DNA of 64,000 nucleotides from the NCBI RefSeq assembly GCF_043290135.1, contig NC_134700.1, forward strand, positions 158,816,053-158,880,052, in the 5' to 3' direction. Under the pieces are notes generated by a model, which was not told where the DNA came from, made no database searches, and saw only the letters and a program-made list of their open reading frames with translations. This document shows positions 22,001 through 34,000 of this stretch, piece after piece. Each line of letters opens with the position of its first letter. Positions within the stretch are counted from its first letter, which is position 1. The DNA is from Rhipicephalus microplus. Taxonomy: Eukaryota; Arthropoda; Arachnida; Ixodida; Ixodidae. The position numbers and the translations under genes were made by a program.

Positions 22001-25000
22001 TGTCACTCCTCCCCTCTCTCGTCTTGCAAGGCCAATGCAGGCAGCGTCTAGTAAAAAGCCGGCTGCTTGCACTGCACAACCGTTCACTGGCCACCCCGTA
22101 TATGTAAGCACTGCATTGCGCATTCTGAATTCAGTCAGGGGCATCTTTACTTGACTTTCGCTTGACTTGACGCTTTGCTTGACTCGAGTAGATGCGATGG
22201 AGGCAATAGCACCTTAACTAGTAGTGGGGCACAAACCAACGTTAGTGTCTCATCACTCGTTGAAGGCAACGCTTCTTCTTCATTCAACAAAGAAGAATAA
22301 TAAAGACGAACTAAATATTAAGCATTCCCAAACCATACCCAATTTCACAACATTCACGCAATACCCCCACAACTCTGCGAAGCATTTAGTCAAGTTCCGC
22401 CCATGTGAAGATGTGGGCGGGTCTTTTTTAGTAAAAACTTCTTCGTAGGGGACTGTCGGTTATCTCTGTCAACACACGTCCAGTCGTCGCATGGGCGTTT
22501 CCATCGACATAAAAGATATCTATTATTCTCTTCCTCAGAAACCACTTATAGATGCTGTTGAAAAGGCAATTTTGCGAGTTGGTGCTGTTGCATTCGAAAA
22601 CGAGTGTGGTATTTCTGTTTCTGGCTTCCTGGATGTGCTGAAGCTTTACCTTGCTTCTACCTTTGCAAAATTGAATGAAGAAGTCTTTCTGCTAAAAAGA
22701 AGTATGTGCATTGACTCGTGCATCGCCCCAGTGCTAAGTATCTGGCCTATTTATATTTAAGGTCCATGAGTGGCTGGCAGAAATGAATGTTACTAAGTGC
22801 TTCCGGTTTGTCAACGTTTTCTTGATTTCGCTCGATTGCACGATGTCTTTGATGAGTGCTCTCAGCAAGCCTTGCAAGTTTTCCAGGAATGCCTCGATCC
22901 GCTATCTCTCACGCATAAGCTGCTTGAAAATGGTTCCTGGAGGTTTTTAGATTTAATACTAACATTTTTAGCCGGTCACGTCTGTTGAACATAGGAGCCA
23001 TGGGGGAAGAAACTTCTGTTGCCGTACGTGTCTTCTCACAGCAAACTGGTAAAGCATGGAATTGTACAGTCGAATCTCGATAGTTCGATCTCGAAGGGGC
23101 CCCGATAATTTGCTTGAACTAAAAGAGGTTCGAATTAATGATAGCTAAATGAACGAAGGGCTCACCATGCAGTGGCGCATGTGCATCGAGCTAACACACG
23201 AGGTAGGAGTTTTAAAAGACTTGCGTTTATTCACAAATCAAAGGACGTCCATCATCAATTGGAGTAATCGGTGATGCACGTTTGCACACATTTGCCTTGC
23301 AGCGAGTCAGTTTCGCACGCAGCTTGCAAAGTGTTTCTACTTCGGCTACAGCATTCTCCTGGCAAAAGAAGTTGCGCACGGCAATGTCCAGCGCCAACAC
23401 TCTCTAAAGACAAGGACTACAACAGTTGCGTCTCCGCTACACAGCCACAGCGTGGCCAGCACGTGACAAAGGAGGAGGAGCGTCTCCACGCGGAGAGAAG
23501 CAGCTCGGCATTTGAGAAACAACCAGCACCCCACGGCAGTCTTTTTTTTTTTTTGCTCTCTTTGAGCGCATTGTTGAAAGAAGAAAGGTCTGTGTGGCAA
23601 GCGTGGCACCGGCGCGTGAGAGAGAGCCAACACTTCGTGACAACTTTCTTTTTTTCCTCTCTCTTTGCACGCGGCGTTGAAAGGAGAAGGGTCTTCGCGT
23701 GGCAGGGATGAAAAAGGGAGATCTGTATTTGAGAGAGAGCAAACATTCCACCGCAGCCTTTTCTTTTCCTTCGCGCATAGTGTTGAGGTGTCGAAGGTGC
23801 TGCCACGGGATATTTTCTTTTGTGGAACCACAAGAAGTATGAATTAACCGAATGATATAGTTAGAATTAAGAGACATTTAAATATATTGAAAAAATAGAG
23901 GGCCAACGAAAAAGTTGAATTTTTGTTTGAATTAACGAAAAGTAATAATTATCGTGAGTCTTTGTACGTAGGTCAGACGGGCAGGTCAGACAGGCAGGTG
24001 CCCTAATGTAAGACTACAGGAACATTGCCAGAAAGTAAGAAATGCAGGTACAGACAGTTGTTTGACATCTCATAGTTCCGAGTGTGGGTGCCAGCCATTG
24101 TTTGAAAAGGCAACGGGTCTCGTGTCCCTGCCTAACGAAGGCACTAGAATCATGATTGAGGCGGCAACAATCGCTCGAGGCTGTTGCATCAGTGGATCAT
24201 CCATAGCCTTATCAGAAAAATAATTGGTGTATTAGAATTCTTCAGCACGTAGGGTGTTCTACTATTCGCACTAGTTTAATTCTCACATATGTGCTCTTGT
24301 GATCATTTCAATGGTGCGCATCACTTAGTATGTGACCTTAACAGGAGGTTGCTGGCTATTAAGCTATTCTATGCTGCCTCGTAGGATTTGGGACTTCATA
24401 GGACTTGGCACAGTTGACTTCTTGCTAAGTTACTCTAAAGGATACCTTACATACAGAAGATTTAATAAGTTGTAGTATCCAGATACAATGTGTCCCCATG
24501 TTTACATGTGACTTAATTTCTTTATTATGTCACATGACAGCTTCAGTTATTAAGGGAAAGAAAAAGACATTTAGTGCAAAGTTGGGAGATGATGAAGCAA
24601 AGGTAAGCACAGAAGGAGCTTGAGTGTTCTTGATTTTTCTGTAAGTTTTCATTTCAATTTTAATTACAAGGGACTGACCTCAGGGTTCCTGCTTTATACT
24701 TTTACCTGAAACCTCAATGTATGTATTTGCTTCTTCTCTCTACGTCCATTCCACTTGGACACCCTTTTACAGGAGCCCCGTGGTGGTTCAAACGTCAAGC
24801 GGCTGGCGCAAGAGATCAGCCGGTATGCGCAGCGCACGGGCCACGACCCAACCCCCATCACTATGGCGCTGAACGGTGCGGCGGCCTACCCACGTGCCTG
24901 CCAGGCCCTGTCTGCAATGCTGTCGCGCGATGCACTGAACCCAGCCGACGTGACGGTGCTGCACAAGATGTACCAGACGCCCGACCCGCCACCCGTCGAG

Positions 25001-28000
25001 CTGCTGCGCGAGCCCCACTTCCTGGACCTTTTGCTAGACGCCCTGTTCCGGCCAGGTTCGCGGCTCAATCCAGAGCATAGGCCCAAGTACGTGTACCTGC
25101 TCGCGTACGCGGGCAGCGTGTACGAGACGCGCCGCAAGGGTGTTCGCAAGTCCCTGAACAGGGACGAGCTGCGTGCCACGCAGCAGGCAGTGGAGAAAGT
25201 GCACATGCTGTGCCAGGAGCGCCGTGGCTCATCAGAACTGGTGCCCGAGCTCGGGGCACTGTTCCAGGCGATGCGGTACCCCGTGGTGGCACTCGGGGTG
25301 GTGCACTGGGTGGAGCACACCGTATCCGACCCTTCCTACTTCAAGCTGAGCACTGAGCACACGCCGCTGCACCTAGCATTGCTCGACGAGGTGGTTGTCT
25401 GCCACACCACCCTGCACCAGAAGGTGAGGCTTCTCCACAAATGACGGGACTCCGTAGTCATGTAATATAACATATATACTTTACAGTCAGAAGCCATTTC
25501 ATTGCAATAGCAATTACATGGACAATCTCGGCTGATTTTTTCTGTCGCCATCATGTGCCAGATGTGTATGTGTTTGTGTGTGTGTGCGTATATTATATAT
25601 ATTTATATATTGCAACGAACGAGTTCACGTATAAACACTTGTTATTATTGAAGAAGTGTTAGCCACAACAAGCTGGTTCAGGTAGGAACCCGGAAAGCAC
25701 GAGCCACGCAGATGTCAACGTCTTCTTTCAAGCTGGCACAGAGCTGGAGCCAACCTGGCGACCTAAAGAAATGACACGTGTAGTGACCCGTATCCTGAAG
25801 GAGTACGGCTACTAGCGTGGGTCTGGTCTTAGTGAGTCGCAGGGCACGCGTTAACCGTCGCCGGGGCGAGAACACGATACTGCTCAAGGTCGCAACACTT
25901 TATTGTCTGGGACAACACCAAAACACAGTACAGCCCGTTTGAAGGTGCGGCGAGAAAGCAAATGGGCTTATCCACGCCACGGGCGCGAAGTACTACGCAG
26001 GGTCCCACAAGCACGTCACCGTGGTAAAGGTGATTCACGGAAGCACCGGGACCATGGCCTGGTTGCTCGAGCGAAGGCAAAGGCGCAATCGTTGGCTTCG
26101 GGGGGAGACAGGTCGGCGTAGCTTGGCCACGCACTAGGACATCGTACTACCCTTCGACAGAGCGTACGCAGAGGGGCAACAAAAGGTGAGCGTTTGCCTC
26201 GGACGTCACGCGCTGTCAGCGAAGTCCGACGAGCCTCGAGCGACGGGAGTCGACAGACAGAAAAGATTGCATGGCTCACCGTCAGCTGTCCCGGAGAGTC
26301 TCTGACCCACCCACTCCTGACGCATGCGCGCAAAACCTCTCAGGAGACCCCGTGCGCGGCGCCACAGTCGACATCCGCTACCGGGTGAGAAGGGTTCAAA
26401 CGTCACTCCTTGCTCTCCCAACGTGGCAGACAGCGAAGGAGTGGAGTCTTGTCGGGACAACGGCAGAAAAGGCGGTAAAGCCTGCGCAAAGGCAGCGGGC
26501 TAGCCTCAATTCCCACACCCGACAGGGGGGTCACAGCACGGTTTGAGGCGTGATACGTGCATTGTTTCACGCCCACGGCAGCGTTGGTCCGAAGGTGGTT
26601 CAATAGGCTCAGCTTCATAGTTGACGCGAGATGTTTGTCGCACCACACGGTAGGGGCCATGGTATTTCGACGAAAGCTTTGGGGAAAGACCGGGAAGGGT
26701 AGATGGGACCTAGAGCCAAACCAACATTCCTGGATTACAGTGGGCACTAGACGCAGAGGCATCGTGGTCAGTTTTCTGGCGCCATTGGTCTTGCGCGGTA
26801 AATGAGCGAGCGAGTTGACGACATTCTTCGGCATAAGCAGCTGCTTCGAAAGCAGGCGTCGCTTCGGAAACATCAGGTCTGTAAGGGAGAATGGTGTCGA
26901 TGGAGCATGATGGTTCGCATCCGTACAGGAAGAAGAAAGGAGAGAAGCCGGTGGTAGTTTGTGGCGCAGAGATTTACGCGTACATGACAAGAGGGAGCAC
27001 TTGGTGCCAATTAGTTTGGTCGTCAGGCGCATACATGGCAAGCATATCTCCAAGGGTACGATTAAAGCGTTCTGTCATGCCATTGCTTTGAGGATGGTAT
27101 GCCGAGGTTTTCCGATGGACAATGCGACATTCCTTGAGCAGCTCATCGACGGCGTTCGAGAGAAACACGCGTCCAAGCTCACTCAGCAATTCACGAGGTG
27201 CACCGTGTCGCAAAATCAGATGGTGAAAAAGAAAGGAAGCAACGTCTTTCGCAGTGGTAGCCGGCAGTGCAAATGTTTCAGCGTAGCGTGTCAAATGATC
27301 GACGGCGACGATAATCCACCGGTTGCCTCGAAGAGTGTTGGGTAGAGGACCATAAATATCAGTTTCGGCACCGTTGAATGGTCTCGCTGGGCAGAGGTTA
27401 AGCGTTGCAAAAGGCCAGCAGTGCTGTAAGAAGGCGTCTTGCGGTGTTGACACGTGATACATGACCGAACGTAGTGGCGAACATGCCGATACATGCCGTA
27501 CCAGTAGTATCTTAAATGAAAGCGAGAGTAAGTCCTGAATACTCCAGCATGGGGGTCATCATGAAAGGCAGCACAGATGTCTAAGCGCAAATGACGGGTG
27601 ATGACAAGGAGCCACCATGGCCATCCGTCAGGTAATTGAGGCGATACAACAAGCCTTCAGGGACAGCAAAGTGTCTTGCTTGACGAGAGAGGGAGCGTGA
27701 AATCGATTCTGACGAACTGTGAGAAAGGACGTCAAGCAAAGAATTGATCCAGGGATCCTTGCGCTGCTCGGCTAGCGTATCGGTGATGCTCAACGATGAC
27801 TAATCGCAGATGCCAGTTAGTAAGCAGGCAAGGTCAGGAGGCAGCGAAGAACGGGATAGGGCATCAGTGCTGAATGTATGCGTCCTGAGCGTTAACAACA
27901 TGGATGTCGTATTCCTGAAGGCGTAAAGCCCAATGAGCGAGGCAGCCAGTAGTGTCTTTCATGGACGGTAGCGAGCATAAGGCATGGTGATCTGTGACAT

Positions 28001-31000
28001 CAAACTGGCGTCCGTAAAGGTAAGTGCGAAATTTTTCTATAGCCCAAATGATAGCCAAGCACTCCTTTTCCTTGACGGAATAGTTGAATTCTACCTTCGT
28101 TTGGGTGCGGCTGGCGTAGGCGACAACATACTCGTCGCAGCCATCCCTGTGTTTAGTGAGAATGGCACCGAGGCCGACACCGCAAGCATCCGTGTGAATT
28201 TCAGTAGATGCATTGGGATCGAAGTGGCGGAGAACTGGTGGAGACGTGAGTAGCCGGCGCAGCATCGTGAATGCGTCATCGCCATCGGAATTCCAGCCCG
28301 AGAGGTCCGCGCTACTGGAAAGAAGCTGAGTCAGGGGGGCGATTATAGAGGCAAAATTATGGACGAAACACTGAATATATGAGCACTAGCCTACGAAGCT
28401 ACGGAGCTTCTTTAGGGAAGTAGGCTTAGGGTACTCGGCAACGGCACACAGTTTGGCAGGGTCTGGCGATATTCCTTCTTTTGAGATGACATGGCCAAGA
28501 AATGCAACTTTGCGGGCGCCGAAATGACGTTTCTTGAAGTTCAGTTGCAACCCGGCTGCCGTAAGGCACTGGAGAACTTGTTCCAGACGGGAAAAATGAG
28601 TTTCAAAATTTGCCGAGAATACAACTATGTCATCCAAATAGCAAAGGCAGATGTGCCATTTAAATCCTCTTAGGACATTGTCCATCATCCTTTCAAAAGT
28701 CATAGGCGCATTGCAAAGACCGAAGGGCATTGCATTAAATTCATATAAGCTGTCAGGGGTCACAAACGCCATTTTTGGACGGTCTGGTTCGGCCTTTGTC
28801 ACTTGCCAATTTTCAGAGTGCAGATCCAGTGAAGAGAAAAACTCCGCGCCTTGAAGGCAATCAAAAGCGCCATCAGTGCGTGGCAGGGGATAAACATCCT
28901 TGCGACTGATCTTCTTTAGTCGCCGATAATCCACGCAAAATCTAATGGAGCCATCTTTTTTTCGCATGAGGACCATTGGTGAAGCCCAAGGACTGTGTGA
29001 GTGTTGAATGACACCACATTGCAGCATCTCATCGACGTGTTGAGTGATGACGTCACGCTCAGCCTGCGAGACGCGGTAGGGGCGCTGACGAAGCGGATTA
29101 TGACGACCAGTGTTGATATGGTGAGCAACAACTGACGTGCGTCCCAAGGGAGGTTGTCTGTGCTTGGGACGCACGTCTGTGGTCGAAGGAGGCACGGAAA
29201 CGGTCAAGTAGTTGAACAAGCTGATTGCGCTGGTCTTGCGTAAGCCGGGTGTCCATGCTGTGCAACAGAACGGCTTTGTCAGGTAGTGAGGGTGCGGTGG
29301 CAGCCGTGACAGCATCCATGGACTTCGGCGTCGTATCGGAAGGGGCATTAAAAGGAAAGTTGGCATCATAAGCGTCAAGATGCCCAATACATTCGCCATG
29401 CAATAAGGTAGCGGGACAAGGGAATGGATTGCACATGTACAAAGCACTGGAACCATCGGCAAGCGTTATGATGGCAAACGGGACGACAAGGTTCCGGCCA
29501 CGAGCGCATTCTTGCGACAGCATAAAGAGGGCAGTTGAATCAGGGACGGAGTTGCACAAAATAGACACCACGGCGACCGAAAAAGCAGAGATGACGACGT
29601 CAGCGGCGACGATTACCTTTTTGGGTGAGCAAGGGATATCTATGAATGTCGTGCTGTATGGAAACAAAACGAGTTGTGCACAAGCCCAGTCGACAACCGC
29701 ATCATCAGCGGAAAGAAAGTTTCATCCCAGGATGATTTTACGAGACGCTTGCGGAAGGACGACAAATTCAACGATATAAAGCACTCCTTGAGTCGCAACA
29801 CAAGCAGTGCATGTGGCAGAAGGCTGGACGTGCTGCGAACTCGCTGTGCGTAAAGAAATGTCAGCCAGTAGAGTCGTCACTTAGTTGAGTTTGCGGCTTA
29901 AGGGGAAACGCTCCTCGAAAAAGTTTTTTTTTATTTCTAGTAATAGAGACTTGAAAAGTTTGTTATTAGTATAGTTTTTCATGCAGATTTCAAATATGCA
30001 ATCATTTTTTGTGTAGCTGCTATAATTATTGAGTTATGCCATAAACAATAGCAAAAAGTTACATTTTTTTGCGGGCACTCTTTTATGTACTAAACTTTCA
30101 GTAAAAGCACTGTGTCTGATCTTATTTGACTCTTGGTAGATTGAAAAGTGCAAATATCTATATAGATATGTCACAGAAATATTGGAACCAAGAAAAAAAA
30201 ATTGTATTGAATGACTTATTATTTTCAATCTCCCTTGAAACAATAAGCTAATATTTTCACAACTAATGCTGGTAGGCATTGCAATTTAGAGTAGATATTT
30301 GCATTCTGCATGTGTTGAAGAATATGTGTGCCAAGTTTCGTTACTATACAATGAATATAAGTTTCTAAAAGGCTGCCCGGAAAACGTGAAACTGTCAGAA
30401 AAAATTAAAATGAGAAAAACAAGTTTGAAAGTTCGCAAAGTTGGCATTTATTAGGAAATCATTCTTTTTGCATCAAATTGGGGCACAATGAAAAGTACCT
30501 TGCCTTGAATGCACTGCAAGTGTCTAGAAGTCCCCTGCACCATAGCTTGGTCCTTCACGGCTCTTATGGTCAGTGTCCTCAACACGAGCTCTTTTCGCTG
30601 TGTTGCGACGGTGTGCCCTCGCTTCTGCAGTTTGCTTCAGGTTCATCTTCCTGATGCGCATGACGTCACAGTGGTCACCATGTGTGGCCAGATCTTGTGA
30701 GGGGAGAATTCCAATGGCTTCGAGCACTTCTTCAAAGCCCCTGTGGCCTTTGTTGTACCAGAGTACAGCAAGAGCGGTGGCTGTCTCCACAGTTGTTCTG
30801 GAGGCGAACTTTGTTTTTGGACATAGCAGCCATATCTTGCTGTTCAGCGATTCGGCTGCATTCTGTGTCTTGCCATGAAGGCACCGAATAAGGAGTTTCT
30901 CCTCTGTAAGGCGCTTGTAGATAGGCATAATTGCCAATCCTTGAGCCTTCGTCAACAGTGGGGTGTGGCGTGGTGCAGGCTGCCCCAGTGCTTCCGCACG

Positions 31001-34000
31001 CTTGTGCTTGCACCACGAATTTGTTCCCGCGGGGCAAAAATTGTGGCTATTGGCACCATCACTGGAGCAGCAATGAAAATACGATGCCCATATGGCAGTG
31101 TACATATTTCGGACACTGTCCTTGTTGCTCGTGATGGCGATCTTGTAATATGTTTGTAGTTTTATTATTGTCGCATCTTTCAGTTTTTCGCCTCGTGGCA
31201 GTGGCATTGCCAATTTCCGTAGGGCAGTTCCCAAGCGCTTTGCAACGTGGTTCGTGCACTCTTCTTTGTCAATGGGGGTGTCACAGTATACATTTGCCTC
31301 GCAGACTGCAGTGTAGGCCTTGCTGTCACCATCACTTAGGAAGCTGGTGAATCGCAGTGGAGTTTCATAAGACAAGGTCCTCTGCCATATATTGACAGCT
31401 GCCGCAGGTTCCATTGCATGGGATGAGCAGTCAGTGTTTTTTTGGCAAACTGGAAGATGAAAAGCTCGCCATATCTCTTCATCCTCCCCAAGGTCCCTGT
31501 GTATACTGCAAGCATGGCAGTAGTTCGAAAGAACTTCAAAATCGAGGCAGAGCCCCGTGTCCAGGGACACGACTGTGCCCACTTCATTGTGGCTTTTATG
31601 ACCTCTTTTCTGCCAGGTGCCATCAAACATGACTGGCACATCTCTGCCACCGACTGCGTCCTTCGTGATGTTTCGTGCCTGGTGCAAGTTTTTACTCACT
31701 GCCGTCATCGCCGCACCATGGAGCTTCTTGCAAATGCCGTTGAATGTCTTGTGATGCATCGGGCTCGGAAGACCGAGAATCGCACAAAATCGTGAAAGTT
31801 GGTCGTGGCCTGCGCCTATAGTGCGTGCTGCCAGAACTGCCTTCACGTTTACAGCAAAGCTGTCACGCGAGCTGCCGCTGTCAAAACGAGCGCTCGTTCC
31901 TTGGTCCCCGGCCGAAGCAGTACGTCTCGACGTGTGCGTGAACGAAAGTGCAGATTCAGGGCAATCAGAATTTTGACAGCACAGTTCGAGGAATGCCGAA
32001 AGTCCTTTGCGCTTTCCAGCTGCCTCTCGCACGCCGAGCTTCCGTTCGCGGCAGGTTGGGCATTGCGCACCCGCCACAAGTGCCGTCAGCGCATCGATTT
32101 CGCAAAGCAGCATGTTCGCAGTAGCAGCATCTACCGGTCTACGTTCAGTCTCGAAGAATCCAATCTTCCTTTGAGATGCACTGACGAATTCCATGGCAGC
32201 GGCTATTTCACAACCACTGTCGCAGGGTTCGGTGACGGTGTTAGGCCTATCCGAAGTCGGAGCGTCGGGGCGTTGGTCGGGGGCGACATCGTCGTTCGCT
32301 GTCGCTTTGCGAAGCGTCCGACGCCGTTTCCCTCGATACTTGTGGCGAGTTCTGAACTTTCGATTATCTGAACTGCACTTCTTCGGGCTTGCCATGACGC
32401 AAAAATGCAGAGAAACGCAGAAAAACTCGATCGCGACGTCCGAGGCATCGCTCTTTTGCCGGAGAGATAGGAGGGGGAGGAGTGTGGAGCGCACCGCTGT
32501 CCAATGGCGGCCTCGCGCTGTGTGCCGCGATATTCAAAACGCGTGACGTACGCGTTGTTTTTCTCGTTTTTGTTTATTCTGCGTGAAGGCACGAGACTGG
32601 CTACTAGTGGATTATGAAGGATACGGCCTTCGCAGCATGCGTGCACGATTGCAAATGGCGGCCAACGCGTCGTTTTCGCGACAGGACGACGCGAACTTCG
32701 CCGTTTTTCGCGACTTTCGCGCATTTCTCGCGTCACCGGTGCCCACTTGGAAGCATTTTTTGATAATTTCTCGTGCGAATTTCAGCTTGATATTTTCAGA
32801 AGTAATAGATTATAGTCCAAGGATGCCAATACAGCCGGAAAAAAAAAGCGCAAATTTTCCGGAAAACCGCGACTTTTCGACCCGCGTCTCCCCTTAACAC
32901 TTCGCTGATTACACAAATAGCGGCACCTGTGTTGACAAGAACAGTTGTAGCGAAACCGTCTACAAACACGGCAATCTTGTTAGTGGGCAAAAGATAAGGC
33001 GTTGAAAATTTCGTCGGTGGCGCAGTTCTTTCCTAAGGAACCGTGACTGTTAGTTTTCTCCTTGGTGTGGTTGGAACGACGAAGCATGGGGGAAGGAGCC
33101 CGAAGACGGGGTGATGGAGATCGACGTGGGTCGAAGTCTGGTCGACGTGAGCAGAGGTCAGGTGCACCAGGTGTAACATGCGATTCTGATTGCCGTGGGA
33201 TGTTGCCAGAATGCTGAGCATTACAAATGTATAATCTACTGGGACGACAGTAGCACGCGACATGCCCTGACATACCGCAGTTGTAGCAGACGGGCCGGTT
33301 ATCCGGAGTACGCCAAGAGTTCACAGGTGCTCGAGGTGGCAAGAAGGGTCGATTTACTGGATAAACTGAAACTGGTGACTTGTAGCAGTTGCTGGATGGA
33401 CTGTATGAAGGGAGTGGCGGTTGGGCAGGGGGTCGGCGGACGGCTTCTGTGTAAGTCAGCGCTGCAGTAACATATATTCGTGACGTTGGCGAAGGGAGAG
33501 CCTCGGCAACTTGCATCGGAATAGCACGGCGAGGTGAGTGGTCCAGTGCTGTGGGGGTCTCATTGATGGTGGCCACAAGAGAGAGCTGTCGAGCAACTTT
33601 CTCCCGGATGTATTGTTGAATTTGAGCCATCAATATGGTGTAGTCCGTGCCACTGCTTTTGCACTCCCAAGCCAAAATATCCGCTGTCTGCGTTTCAGCA
33701 CAACGTGTAGAAATTCGCTGCTTGCGCAGCTCATCAAAACTTTTACACATCTGAATCACGGCTGTGACGGTCTGTGGGTCTTTGGCCACAACCATATGAA
33801 AAGCGTCGTCATCAATGCCTTTCATCATATGCTTTCTTCTGTCAGCCTTCGTCATCCTCACATCCACTCGCCTACAGAGGCCGATCACATCCCCAGTGTA
33901 GCTCGTGAAGCTCTCACCATTTCGCTGGAATCGTCCCCGCAGGCCAAGTTCAGCGCGCAGCTTGCGCATGGTTGGACGACCGAAAAACTAGGTCACGGTC

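Larger units (their letters stand above)
22491..24225 (+). mobile_element. Penelope-like retroelement with RT and GIY-YIG parts, split by a DNA element
   Basis: Two coding remnants lie in the same orientation. Left: a reverse transcriptase C-terminal half with [27 protein letters not shown] and the segment [14 protein letters not shown], then after two stops [17 protein letters not shown] (to 23064). Right: a GIY-YIG endonuclease starting YVGQTGR at 23965, followed after a frameshift by [24 protein letters not shown] and GSSIALSEK with a stop at about 24222. The gap is filled by the 898-bp TIR element. The RT YVDD region and roughly 100 residues of RT-endonuclease linker are missing, so deletions accompanied the decay. 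RT plus GIY-YIG in this order is diagnostic for Penelope-like elements. Confidence 0.8.

Noticed and set aside
23346..23877. Three overlapping - strand open frames of 138-161 codons
   Set aside because: They arise from the three tandem units of a TIR element; low-complexity Lys/Ser/Phe composition and coding in every phase point to repeat artefacts.
24542..24603. Possible extra NELF-C/D exon (62 bp) with good splice sites
   Set aside because: Its length would shift the reading frame of exon 4, and NELF-C/D proteins have no additional residues between exons 3 and 4.
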